Shown: piece by piece, positions 1 through 8,050 of the stretch
How the letters are laid out: each line of letters begins with the position of its first letter
Position numbering within the stretch: the stretch's first letter is position 1
NCBI GenBank assembly: GCA_050289385.1
Contig: JBNKFQ010000022.1
Span: forward strand, 1 to 24,773
Direction: 5' to 3'
Length of the DNA stretch: 24,773 nt
DNA from: JBNKFQ01 sp050289385
Lineage (GTDB): Bacteria; Pseudomonadota; Gammaproteobacteria; Pseudomonadales; Porticoccaceae
Notes under the pieces: model-generated
The model's input: only the letters and a program-made list of their open reading frames with translations
Told to the model about the DNA's origin: nothing
Database searches by the model: none
Translations under genes and position numbers: made by a program

Positions 1-1417
1 TTCCCATCTCAAATTTCCAGGGCTCTCTCAATTCTCCGTCTTCCGTTACCCGGATAAATGTGTGATCACCATCGTATTTTAGTTTTACCATGGCCTGGTT
101 TAAATCTTTTGCAGGCAGCCTAACGACTACAAGCTGTTTACTCCACTGCCTGATTGCCGATTCACCTCCCCAGGGACTCTGTTCGTAATTTCCTTCATAG
201 GCGGAAAAGTCTGGTATTTCATCATTTGAAGATGCACCCATATTTTTGAAAGCTGGAATTAACACCTTCAGTATATTCTGCGTTATTTCTGACGCCGGTC
301 CATCACCTGCATTTGTCAGTGCAATTGCTGCAATATTTTTTTCAGGAATCATGGAAAAGTCGGTGATATATCCCGGGCATCCACCGCTGTGTCCCACCCG
401 GGTTGTGTTTTCCAACTGATTGACAGAAAAGCCAAGCCCCCAGGTTGTTTTCCAATCCGGGTCTACCCAGTGAACCCGATGCATTTCGCGCAGTGTGTTG
501 GCGTCCAGCACTTCATTACCGCCCTCGTTCAGTAACCTGAATTGCCAACTGGCAAACCGGGCAAGATCCTTAACGGAAGAGGTAAAGCCTGCCGCAGGAG
601 TGATTCCGGCGGTAAAAAAGGGTTTTACCGGTTTTCTAACTCCCGTGCGATCCATACCTGTATAGCCGATCGCCAGTTCACTGCCCCACATCTCTTCTGG
701 AAACCAGGACCGGGTACTGGATAGTCCCAGAGGAGCCAGAATGTGTTTATTTATATAGTTCTTGTAACCTTCTCCTGACGTTTCCCGAATAACCTCACCG
801 GCCAGCGTAAATGCCAGATTTGAGTATTGAAACCAATTTTGAGCAGGATAGAGCATTTGTTGCGTGTTGATACGTTCGATCATCTGATCTCTGTCGGGAA
901 ATGGGAAATCGGGGCCATTCCAGTACGGAAAATCAGACTCCCTCGGTAGTCCAGACGAATGGGTTAACAAGCTTTCAACCGTGACAGGAACAGTCGATTG
1001 GTAGGGCTGACCGATATTAAACCAGTCCAGATATTTGCCTACCGGATCCCTTAACTTTAGCCGACCAGTGTCTCTTTGCTGCATTACGCCGATAGCAGTA
1101 AACAGTTTACTGATACTGCAAATACTATAAAGGGTGTCAGCGTCAGCCGGTCGTCTCTTTTTGACATTGGAGTAACCATAACCATTGCTCCAGAGCAAAT
1201 CCTGATCATAAACAATGCCTACAGAAATGCCGGGGACCTTTTCAAATCTGCCAAGCCCCTGGACATAAGCGTCAATGACAGACAGCGCCCCTTTGATCTC
1301 AGCATTCGCTCGCAACTGGTGAAGGCCTGGAGCTTCGTTTTCATCTCTGGCAACAACATTCGACTGGCATACGAAACTCACGATAATGGCAAGTAAAACG
1401 GAGCTAAACCTGGACAT
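1..1417 (-). CDS. Serine hydrolase, beta-lactamase/LACTB family (3' end cut by window)
   Basis: The frame is open from ATG at 1417 to the window edge (about 472 codons, no stop), so the C-terminus is missing. The start is supported by AGGAGA about 7 bases upstream. A hydrophobic N-terminus (MSRFSSVLLAIIVSFVC) ending near VVA-RD looks like a signal peptide, so the enzyme should be periplasmic. Family motifs: SISK at about residues 101-104 (nucleophile Ser and Lys), YSN at about 196, and HSGG at about 343 in place of the HTG/KTG of class C beta-lactamases. The family includes beta-lactamases, D-aminopeptidases, esterases and LACTB-like peptidases; substrate cannot be read from sequence. A second enzyme of this superfamily lies at 16223-17725. 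It is separated by 158 bases from the yafJ-like gene upstream, so it probably has its own promoter. Confidence 0.88.
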   Translation of the reverse strand, partial: MSRFSSVLLAIIVSFVCQSNVVARDENEAPGLHQLRANAEIKGALSVIDAYVQGLGRFEKVPGISVGIVYDQDLLWSNGYGYSNVKKRRPADADTLYSICSISKLFTAIGVMQQRDTGRLKLRDPVGKYLDWFNIGQPYQSTVPVTVESLLTHSSGLPRESDFPYWNGPDFPFPDRDQMIERINTQQMLYPAQNWFQYSNLAFTLAGEVIRETSGEGYKNYINKHILAPLGLSSTRSWFPEEMWGSELAIGYTGMDRTGVRKPVKPFFTAGITPAAGFTSSVKDLARFASWQFRLLNEGGNEVLDANTLREMHRVHWVDPDWKTTWGLGFSVNQLENTTRVGHSGGCPGYITDFSMIPEKNIAAIALTNAGDGPASEITQNILKVLIPAFKNMGASSNDEIPDFSAYEGNYEQSPWGGESAIRQWSKQLVVVRLPAKDLNQAMVKLKYDGDHTFIRVTEDGELREPWKFEMG

Positions 1418-1575
1418 GGAAGTTTCTCCTTATGAAAAGTAGAACTATGAATAAAGAAGGTTTTTACGGAAACATTTACCTGAATTTAATTTACCGTCGC
1501 AAACTGTGTCCGTGCGGCACTGTTTGAGCTCTGTTAGACTGAGCCACTAAAACGGTAACACCCTGTGCATCAGCC

Positions 1576-2355
1576 TCAACTCAGTAATCTCTTCGCCACT
1601 TCCCCTGATTTAAACGCAATAAATTCGCCAGGCTGCATGGCAGTCCAGTCTTCATTATGGGTAAGCGGTTCGGTGGCGATCACCGTGCCAGCTGTCACTG
1701 CCGTGTCTTTGAGTTTAAAATCGACAGTGATATCAGCATCTTTTAACGTCGCTTCACCAAATGGCGGCCGGCGAGTGTACCAGTGCAACTTTGTACCACA
1801 GTAGGCGTAGGTATATCTGGAGTCACTAAAAATCAGGTTGCACACCCCCAGCTCACGCAACTGGTCACACCACTCCTTTAATTTACGGTGTAACTGCGCA
1901 GCCGACTTCGGAGGCCTCGGGAAATTTTGGTCAATCAAACCCATTAACCAGCAAAATGCGTGTTCAGAATCGGTGGTGCCAACCGGTAAAAACCGGCCCA
2001 GTGGAAACTTTTTTACCGCCTTGAACTGGCCATTGTGAGCAAACACCCAGTTTCGCCCCCACAGTTCACGCACAAAGGGGTGTGTATTTTCCAGGCAAAC
2101 CTTGCCGGCGTTCGCCTGGCGAATATGCCCAATGACATTGCAACTGCGAATCGGATAATTACACACCAACCTGGCAATTTCTGAAGTATGGCTAGCCTCC
2201 GGATCACGAAATAGCCGAATACCCTTGCCTTCATAAAAAGCGATGCCCCAGCCATCACTGTGTGGGCCGGTCGCACCGCCCCGTCGCATTAACTCAGTAA
2301 AACTGAAACAGATATCAGTGGGCGCATCAGTAGACATACCCAATAATTCACACAT
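1576..2355 (-). CDS. yafJ: Class II glutamine amidotransferase, YafJ-like
   Basis: A 259-residue protein very close in layout to E. coli YafJ. I place the start at the ATG at 2355, not the in-frame TTG six bases earlier. That makes the protein begin MCELLGMS, and Cys2 must become N-terminal to act as the Ntn-hydrolase nucleophile. GAGG lies about 9 bases upstream. Conserved blocks: TDICFSFTELMRRGG, HSDGWGIAFYEG, GHIRQAN, ENTHPF, FAHNGQ (glutamine site) and TDSEHAFCWLM. There is no synthetase domain, so only the glutaminase-type half is encoded; the physiological acceptor of this stand-alone family is not established. It is probably the last gene of an operon with rmuC and the DUF2489 gene, 39 bases after the latter. 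Confidence 0.93.
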   Translation of the reverse strand: MCELLGMSTDAPTDICFSFTELMRRGGATGPHSDGWGIAFYEGKGIRLFRDPEASHTSEIARLVCNYPIRSCNVIGHIRQANAGKVCLENTHPFVRELWGRNWVFAHNGQFKAVKKFPLGRFLPVGTTDSEHAFCWLMGLIDQNFPRPPKSAAQLHRKLKEWCDQLRELGVCNLIFSDSRYTYAYCGTKLHWYTRRPPFGEATLKDADITVDFKLKDTAVTAGTVIATEPLTHNEDWTAMQPGEFIAFKSGEVAKRLLS

Positions 2356-2394
2356 CTCCAACCCTCATATCAGGACTGACCAATCCTCAAACCA

Positions 2395-2892
2395 TCACTT
2401 TACAGGCGTAAAATAACCAATATCTTGTATCGAGTCGACGCCATTCATTTTTATATTGCGGCAACACTCCAGAGCAAAATCCCGATATTTCTCCTCAATT
2501 GTTTCCATCTCTTTCATATGAACCATTCTTTGCTGGAACTTCAACTTTTTCCATTCGTCGAGAATAGGAATATGTGCCAGATCTTCAGCTACCTTGTGAA
2601 TAACCTGAAAACGATCTTCCGTTGCAACAGGCCCCAGCTGGTTCAGCAATGAACTCAAACGCAGACAACCTTCCGACAACCCTACCTGCCCTTCCAGCGT
2701 CGCCGCCGCAATAACGGACAAGCTGCCCCGAATATTGTCTGCCCTCTCTTGTACCACTTGTTCCACTTCTGCGCGCCACTCTTGCCGTTGCCTTTCGCGC
2801 TTGCGCAACTGGAAAAACAGATACAACGCATAAGCCGCAAGCGCAAATACAACCATCAACGCACTAACTATCAATAACAACCCAACCTGCAT
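2395..2892 (-). CDS. DUF2489 family membrane-anchored protein
   Basis: Small protein (165 residues from the chosen start) of unknown function. The start MQVGLLLIV at 2892 gives one N-terminal transmembrane helix (about residues 2-25) followed by a basic RKRERQRQEW stretch, so the soluble part should face the cytoplasm. The remainder is helical. Blocks LSEGCLRLSSLLNQL and HIPILDEWKKLKFQQR followed by a Met/Glu-rich helix match the DUF2489 family as I remember it from Pseudomonas relatives. In-frame ATGs at 2913 and 2928 would overlap the rmuC stop; I prefer 2892, 10 bases after rmuC, because it removes a non-conserved lead, but 2913 is possible. Tight spacing to rmuC and yafJ suggests co-expression. 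Confidence 0.78.
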   Translation of the reverse strand: MQVGLLLIVSALMVVFALAAYALYLFFQLRKRERQRQEWRAEVEQVVQERADNIRGSLSVIAAATLEGQVGLSEGCLRLSSLLNQLGPVATEDRFQVIHKVAEDLAHIPILDEWKKLKFQQRMVHMKEMETIEEKYRDFALECCRNIKMNGVDSIQDIGYFTPVK

Positions 2893-2902
2893 AAAAATTC
2901 CG

Positions 2903-4201
2903 CTAACTATCATCCTGTTTATCAACACCGGGAAGCGATAAAGCCTCCTCTTCGTCCTGCGCTCTGTCCAGGCTCTTGTCAGGAATGTTTTTTCGAGTGC
3001 GCGCTCCCAGGTGCCTGAGATCTTCTACACGTTTCACCAGATTGCCGCGACCGCCATGCAACCGCTTCTGCGCAGTTTCCCAGGACAACTGAGTGCGATC
3101 CAGGTTTTTGCCAATCTCATCCATCGATTCAATTAACAACACAAACTGGTCGTAAAGTTTGCCCGCCTGGTCTGCAATCCGTTCCGCGTTTCGATTCTGG
3201 TCTTCGTAACGCCAGATATTGTGAATGGTGCGCAAGGTTGCCAGCAAGGTACTGGGGCTGACCAGGATAATGCCCTGATCATAGGCGTCCCGAAACAAGG
3301 TGTGGTCATGCTCCAGAGCCAGCATAAAGGCGGCTTCCACCGGGACAAAGATCAGCACAAAATCCAGTGTGTTTATACCTTCAAGTTTTTCATAAGATTT
3401 CCTGCTTAACCCTTTGATATGACTGCGAATTGAAAGTAGATGCTGATTCAGATATTGCGCTTTTTTGTCGGCATCGCTTTCACTGCAGTAGCGCTCGTAA
3501 TCGGTCAGGGAAACCTTGGCATCCACGACAATATCGCGATTGTCTGGCAAGCGCACAATCACGTCTGGCAGGCGGCGCTTGCCTTCGTCATCGGTAAACG
3601 AAAGCTGGGTTTCGTATTCTCGCCCCTTGCGCAAACCCGACTCTTCCAGAATCCGCTCCAAAACCACCTCGCCCCAGTTACCCTGGGTTTTGCTGTCTCC
3701 TTTCAGGGCAGAAGCAAGACTGGCTGCATCGTTGCTGATCTGATGAGCCTGCTTCTGCAATTCACTGATTTGTCCCACCAGCTTATTGCGTTCGGCGCTT
3801 TCCTTCTCGTAAACGTCTTCCACTTTCTTGCGGAAGTCCTTCAGCTCTCTCCTCACAGGGTCCAGGGTTGTGTCCAGCGCCTGCTTGCTTTGGCGAGAAA
3901 AGTTTTCCTGCTTGGCGTCAAAAATCCGGTTGGCGAGATTTTCAAACTCTTTTGTGAGCGATTCCCGGGCCTGCTTGAGTTCACTGATACGTTCTTCGTA
4001 CTGTTGGCCCGCAAGTTTTATGCGTTCATTCAGAGTTGCATTTTCGACACGCACAGCAGACAACTCCGAATCTTTGTCACTCAGGCCTGCACGCAATTCA
4101 GACTGGCTTTTGGTGTTTCTGACACTGGCGATCGCATAAGCTACTCCGGCTCCTGCCAGAAAAGCTGCGACCGGCAACAAAACAGTATTCAACTCCAACA
4201 T
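2903..4201 (-). CDS. rmuC: DNA recombination protein RmuC
   Basis: A 432-residue protein with RmuC layout: N-terminal hydrophobic anchor (about residues 5-27), long coiled coil rich in Glu, Lys and Gln (about 30-165), then the RmuC core with the signature GNWGEVVLERILEESGLRKG near 173-193, PDVIVRLPDNRDIVVDAKVSLTDYERY, and FVPVEAAFMLALEHD followed by ILVSPSTLLATLRTI. The core is related to restriction-endonuclease-like folds. In E. coli, RmuC limits inversion between short repeats; its biochemical activity is poorly defined. It is the first gene of the minus-strand cluster with DUF2489 and yafJ. An extended -10 sequence lies 25 bases upstream of the start. The Shine-Dalgarno sequence is weak (G-rich, GGGGGCCC). 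Confidence 0.95.
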   Translation of the reverse strand: MLELNTVLLPVAAFLAGAGVAYAIASVRNTKSQSELRAGLSDKDSELSAVRVENATLNERIKLAGQQYEERISELKQARESLTKEFENLANRIFDAKQENFSRQSKQALDTTLDPVRRELKDFRKKVEDVYEKESAERNKLVGQISELQKQAHQISNDAASLASALKGDSKTQGNWGEVVLERILEESGLRKGREYETQLSFTDDEGKRRLPDVIVRLPDNRDIVVDAKVSLTDYERYCSESDADKKAQYLNQHLLSIRSHIKGLSRKSYEKLEGINTLDFVLIFVPVEAAFMLALEHDHTLFRDAYDQGIILVSPSTLLATLRTIHNIWRYEDQNRNAERIADQAGKLYDQFVLLIESMDEIGKNLDRTQLSWETAQKRLHGGRGNLVKRVEDLRHLGARTRKNIPDKSLDRAQDEEEALSLPGVDKQDDS

Positions 4202-4225
4202 GAAGGGCCCCCGATATCTGGCTGC

Positions 4226-4234
4226 ATTCTAGCA
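4226..4234 (-). promoter_or_regulatory. Candidate extended -10 promoter element for rmuC
   Basis: On the minus strand the bases read TGCTAGAAT, an extended -10 (TGN plus a 5/6 match to TATAAT), 25 bases upstream of the rmuC start. A weak -35-like TTGCAT lies at 4252-4257, with a 20-base spacer that is longer than ideal. This is pattern matching only; the divergent gap to murI is 132 bases, so a promoter is expected here. Confidence 0.35.
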
Positions 4235-4333
4235 AACTGCCTAACTGTCGTATGCAATAACTCTCGCTTTCTGTACTTGTGTACAATTCACCGGCAAACG
4301 GAATCTGAAATGACACCAGGTGGATCACAACGT

Positions 4334-5167
4334 ATGGCGCCAACAGCAAAGGTACTGATATTCGACTCGGGTGTTGGAGGGCTTAGCATTGCTCATGAAA
4401 TCCGGCAACTGATTCCCGGCATACAACTGTACTTTGCCTCTGATAACGCCGCCTTTCCCTACGGCACCAAAAGCGAACAGTTTTTGCTGGAACGGGTAGA
4501 CCACGCTCTCAAGGCGCTAAGCCGCCGCATCGACCCCGATATCATTGTGGTTGCCTGCAACACAGCCAGCACCTTGATTCTGCCGCGCATTCGCTCTCAC
4601 TTTACCAACCCGGTTGTGGGTGTGGTGCCTGCCATAAAGCCTGCGGCCCAGCTTACTCGAAGCAAGGTTATCGGGCTGCTGGCGACGCCGGCCACAGTGC
4701 AGCGTGAATACACCGCTCAGTTAATCAGGGAATTTGCCGCTGATTGCCAGATCGTTGCTATCGGGTCTTCCGAACTGGTGCATATCGCCGAGCAAAAACT
4801 GCGGCAAGAGAAGATTGATCTTGAACATATAAAAACGGTCATCGCTCCGCTTTTTGACAACCCCGATCTGGACACCATTGTTCTGGCCTGCACTCACTTT
4901 CCCCTGCTCAGACAAGAGCTCGAAGCCGCAGCCCCACGGGAGGTAAACTGGGTGGATTCCGGCAATGCCATTGCCCGCCGGGTAAACTCGTTGCTGCCTG
5001 AGCAATTGTCACCGCAGCCAACTTTATCTCACTCTCTGCCTCACTCTCTGCCTCATTCTCCATACAATAGGGCCGCCCTGTTCGCCAGGCACGATGACAC
5101 CCTGGCCAGACTTGCTCCCGGTCTAGCGCAATTCGGATTTGATGACATTGAGATTGTCGACTTTTAA
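4334..5167 (+). CDS. murI: Glutamate racemase MurI
   Basis: Converts L- to D-glutamate for peptidoglycan synthesis in the cytoplasm; 277 residues, the usual size. Signature blocks: IFDSGVGGLS at 9-18 (catalytic Asp), VVACNTAST with the first catalytic Cys at about 75, VVGVVPAIKPAA, and VLACTHFPLL with the second catalytic Cys at about 186. The reading frame is open far upstream (to 3440), but that part is only the complement of rmuC. I chose ATG 4334 because AGGTGG sits about 10 bases upstream; ATG 4310 would add eight residues. Near the C-terminus a 12-base tandem repeat adds SLPH units (5029-5061), an unusual insertion. AddB-like gene follows after 75 bases, so they may share transcription. 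Confidence 0.95.
   Translation: MAPTAKVLIFDSGVGGLSIAHEIRQLIPGIQLYFASDNAAFPYGTKSEQFLLERVDHALKALSRRIDPDIIVVACNTASTLILPRIRSHFTNPVVGVVPAIKPAAQLTRSKVIGLLATPATVQREYTAQLIREFAADCQIVAIGSSELVHIAEQKLRQEKIDLEHIKTVIAPLFDNPDLDTIVLACTHFPLLRQELEAAAPREVNWVDSGNAIARRVNSLLPEQLSPQPTLSHSLPHSLPHSPYNRAALFARHDDTLARLAPGLAQFGFDDIEIVDF
5029..5061 (+). repeat. 12-bp tandem repeat inside murI
   Basis: TCACTCTCTGCC occurs twice in a row (5029-5040, 5041-5052) and begins a third time with a change (TCATTCTCC). It encodes HSLP-HSLP-HSP at about residues 233-243 of MurI. The unit is a multiple of three, so copy-number change would keep the frame. Confidence 0.85.
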
Positions 5168-5242
5168 CAGGATCCTGCAGGGTCCGTTTCCAGGGTAAAC
5201 TGACAGGCGATACACACTGACAAGGAAGAGTATTTTCAAATA

Positions 5243-8050
5243 ATGCCAACACCCCTGTTTAACATTGACCCCCTGATTCCGTTTCTGAATAAAGGCACTA
5301 CGGTGCTTACGCCAAACAATCGGCTTGCCAATAAAATTCAGCAAGCCTGGGGCATACATCTTGAGCAACAGGGTTCACGCAGCTGGCATCTACCGAAAAT
5401 TTACGCCATTGAAAACTGGGCCGAAAACCTCTGGCAACAATTACAAAATATCGCCTGGCCAAATACAGACGTCGCCACGCTGGATCCGTTTCAGGAGTTG
5501 TTGCTCTGGGAGCAAGTCATACAGGAAGACCGCGATAAACCTGCCCTGCTGTACGCAGCCGGACTTGCTGCTGCCGCACAGCGCGCATGGCAATTACTGC
5601 AGCAGTGGCAACTTTCACCGAACGAACTGATTAACGACAACGATGCCAGCGCGCAATTTCTGCGCCGCTGGGGGCTCAATTATGAACAAAAACTCGGTGA
5701 ACTCGGCGCCATAACCCGAACCGGCCAGATCGCTCACCTGTGTGAGGCGCTGGCCTCAGGCGCATTACCCCGAGTGGAACGCATTGTACTGGTTGGCTTT
5801 CAGACCCGTACCCCGCTCTACGACACCTTGCTGAACGCCGCTGCTGAAGATTGCACACCACTGATCACAGCAGAGCACTCCGCCAGCTGTTGCTGGCAGG
5901 TCGCCGTAAAGGACTCGCGACAGGAACTGGAAAGCGCGGCGCTCTGGGCCAGTCAGATTTTGCAGCAAAGCTCAGATTATCAAAACCAGGATTATCAAAA
6001 CCAGGATCATCAAAGCCAGGATCATCAAAGCCGGCACTGTCGCATCGGTATTATTGTTCCCGACCTGGCCCTGCGACGTGAAACAGTGGAACGTATTTTC
6101 CGGGAGCGGCTGGAGCCAGACTATCACCTGCCCCACCACGAGCGCCGCACAGCACCGTTCAATATCTCCACGGCGACGCCTCTGGCTGACGCTTGCATGG
6201 TCAATACCGCGCTGCAACTGCTGCAACTCAATCGCCGCGATCAATCCCTGGACTATCTGTGTCAATTGCTGCAATCCCCGTTTTGGGGCAATGCGGATGT
6301 CGAACTGCCTGGCAGGGCAAGAGCGGAAACCCGCTTGCGCAGGCTGGCGAAGCTGCAATTTCGCACCACGGAATTTCGCGAGATATGCGCCAAAAGCGAG
6401 GGCGACGGCGGCGATATGGGCAACCGCCTGGAACAGATTGAAAGCTTGCGCCGTCAAGCGCCAGCCAAGGCAAGTTATCAACACTGGCGGCACCTGTTTG
6501 AACGTCAACTCGACACGCTGGGCTGGCCCGGCAAACGCGCACTCGACAGCGTGGAATACCAGCAACGCGAACACTGGCTGCAATTGCTGGAGCGCTTTGC
6601 GAGTCTGGACACCCTGGCGTCAAACAGCGCCAAAAAAACCAATGTCTCCCTCGAAAGCGCCTTGAACAACCTGCGGCGACTGGCCCAAAATACGCCATTT
6701 CAGGCTGAATCAGACGATTCGCCACTGCAAATCCTCGGTCTGCTGGAGGGCGCGGGACTGCGCTTTACGCATCTCTGGATGGCTGGCATGGATGACCGTC
6801 AATGGCCGCCGCCGCCATCCCCCAACCCGCTGTTACCACTGCCTTTGCAACGCAAATACAACATGCCCCGCGCCAGTGCGGATCGGGAACTGGAACTGGC
6901 GCGAGATCTGCTGGCGTCCTATCGCAGCAATACAGACCAGGTGGTTTTTAGCCGCTGCCAGTTCGACGGCGATTCAGAACTGTCCCCCAGCCCCCTGATC
7001 GCCAGTATTTGCGCCGAGTCACTGAGCGGACTACTGGGCACTGAGGACACTCGAACCATGTCGGACATGCCCACGATGCAATGTCCGCAGTTGCAGACAG
7101 TTGACCTCTCCACCGGCCCTGAACTGCGTATTAAACCCGCCAAAACACCGGCGGCAATACGAGGCGGCAGCGCCATTCTGAAAGATCAGGCCGCTTGCCC
7201 GTTTAACGCTTTCGCGCGCTGGCGGCTTGGCGCACAACAGGCAATGGAGCCTGGCAACGGGCTGACGCCACTGGACAGAGGCATACTGCTGCACGCCTGC
7301 CTTGATCAATTGTGGGGGGAATTAAATGACTCACTCACACTGACCAGGCTCGACGATAACGAAATAAACACTCTGCTCGGCGCTGTTGTCGATAACAACC
7401 TGCGCCCCTGGAAGGCTCGCAAATGGGAGCTCGGTGATCGTTTTTTTCAGCTGGAGAGAGAACGCCTGATCAAGTTACTGGCCTTCTGGCTGAGTTTTGA
7501 AAAGCAGCGAGCTCCGTTTGAAGTGATCGCACGAGAAGCCCTGCTGGAGGGCGACTTTGCCGGACTGCCCCTGTCTCTGCGCATTGACCGCATCGACCGC
7601 ACGCCGAACGGTGAGACCATTCTGATCGATTACAAAACCGGCCTGCCCTCACTCAACAGCTGGTTGGGTGAACGCCCTTCAGAACCGCAATTGCCCCTGT
7701 ACGCCCTGATGCAAAACCCACCCCCTTGCGCCATTAGCTTCGCGGTAATCAATATCGAACAACAGCGCTTTATTGGCATTGCACAAGACGACAAGCTGCT
7801 ACCTGAACCCCCGGCAGCGCGTGGCCCCACGGCTGCCGAATGGCCGGAATTACTGGAGCAGTGGCGCACTGCACTTACCGCACTCGCCACCGAATACGGT
7901 CGTGGTCACGCTGCGCTGGCGGTATACAACAAAAACAGCTTTGACTTGCAGCAGGAACTGTTACCCCTCAACCGCTGGCCAGAACGTGAACAGATAACAT
8001 ATTACTTGCAGCAACACTCGCAACTGCCCGCACCGGAGCAGGCACAATGA
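5243..8050 (+). CDS. AddB-like PD-(D/E)XK nuclease, DNA repair subunit
   Basis: A 935-residue protein resembling the inactivated-helicase plus nuclease subunit of AddAB/RecBCD-like machines; it fits the proteobacterial family named 'probable DNA repair protein'. The N-terminus TVLTPNNRLANKI (about 20-33) sits where a Walker A would be but lacks GKT, so ATPase activity is unlikely. Blocks: HLWMAGMDDRQWPPPPSPNPLLP (about 509-531), DQAACPFNAFARWRLGA (about 647-663), GILLHACLDQLW (about 679-690), SLRIDRIDR (about 778-786) and ILIDYKTGLPS (about 793-803). The last three hold the His, Asp and D-x-K of a RecB-type nuclease, which looks intact. I do not see the four-Cys iron-sulfur arrangement of Bacillus AddB. 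A 15-bp repeat inserts DYQNQ/DHQSQ at 245-264. The stop overlaps the next ATG (ATGA), implying coupled translation. Confidence 0.87.
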   Translation: MPTPLFNIDPLIPFLNKGTTVLTPNNRLANKIQQAWGIHLEQQGSRSWHLPKIYAIENWAENLWQQLQNIAWPNTDVATLDPFQELLLWEQVIQEDRDKPALLYAAGLAAAAQRAWQLLQQWQLSPNELINDNDASAQFLRRWGLNYEQKLGELGAITRTGQIAHLCEALASGALPRVERIVLVGFQTRTPLYDTLLNAAAEDCTPLITAEHSASCCWQVAVKDSRQELESAALWASQILQQSSDYQNQDYQNQDHQSQDHQSRHCRIGIIVPDLALRRETVERIFRERLEPDYHLPHHERRTAPFNISTATPLADACMVNTALQLLQLNRRDQSLDYLCQLLQSPFWGNADVELPGRARAETRLRRLAKLQFRTTEFREICAKSEGDGGDMGNRLEQIESLRRQAPAKASYQHWRHLFERQLDTLGWPGKRALDSVEYQQREHWLQLLERFASLDTLASNSAKKTNVSLESALNNLRRLAQNTPFQAESDDSPLQILGLLEGAGLRFTHLWMAGMDDRQWPPPPSPNPLLPLPLQRKYNMPRASADRELELARDLLASYRSNTDQVVFSRCQFDGDSELSPSPLIASICAESLSGLLGTEDTRTMSDMPTMQCPQLQTVDLSTGPELRIKPAKTPAAIRGGSAILKDQAACPFNAFARWRLGAQQAMEPGNGLTPLDRGILLHACLDQLWGELNDSLTLTRLDDNEINTLLGAVVDNNLRPWKARKWELGDRFFQLERERLIKLLAFWLSFEKQRAPFEVIAREALLEGDFAGLPLSLRIDRIDRTPNGETILIDYKTGLPSLNSWLGERPSEPQLPLYALMQNPPPCAISFAVINIEQQRFIGIAQDDKLLPEPPAARGPTAAEWPELLEQWRTALTALATEYGRGHAALAVYNKNSFDLQQELLPLNRWPEREQITYYLQQHSQLPAPEQAQ
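5975..6034 (+). repeat. Four tandem 15-bp units inside the AddB-like gene
   Basis: Units GATTATCAAAACCAG (5975-5989 and 5990-6004) and GATCATCAAAGCCAG/CCGG (6005-6019, 6020-6034) stand head to tail. They encode DYQNQ, DYQNQ, DHQSQ, DHQSR. The first two units are identical and the last two nearly so, suggesting stepwise duplication. The hydrophilic stretch is probably a surface loop; the unit length keeps the frame. Confidence 0.93.

Noticed and set aside
1..1417. Plus-strand open frames of 60-106 residues at the left edge
   Set aside because: They are antisense to the serine hydrolase, which shows a signal peptide and SxxK, YxN and HSGG motifs in one open frame.
3440..4333. A long open frame in line with murI that would give a 575-residue protein
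   Set aside because: The first 298 residues lie on the complement of rmuC and look like no protein family; the racemase begins at 4334 with a ribosome site.
5168..5181. Overlapping palindromes CAGGATCCTG and CCTGCAGG after murI
   Set aside because: Short restriction-site-like palindromes without a U-run; too weak to call a terminator.
5972..6725. Several 165-203 residue open frames on both strands
   Set aside because: Shadows of the GC-richer AddB-like coding frame, with low-complexity translations and no motifs.
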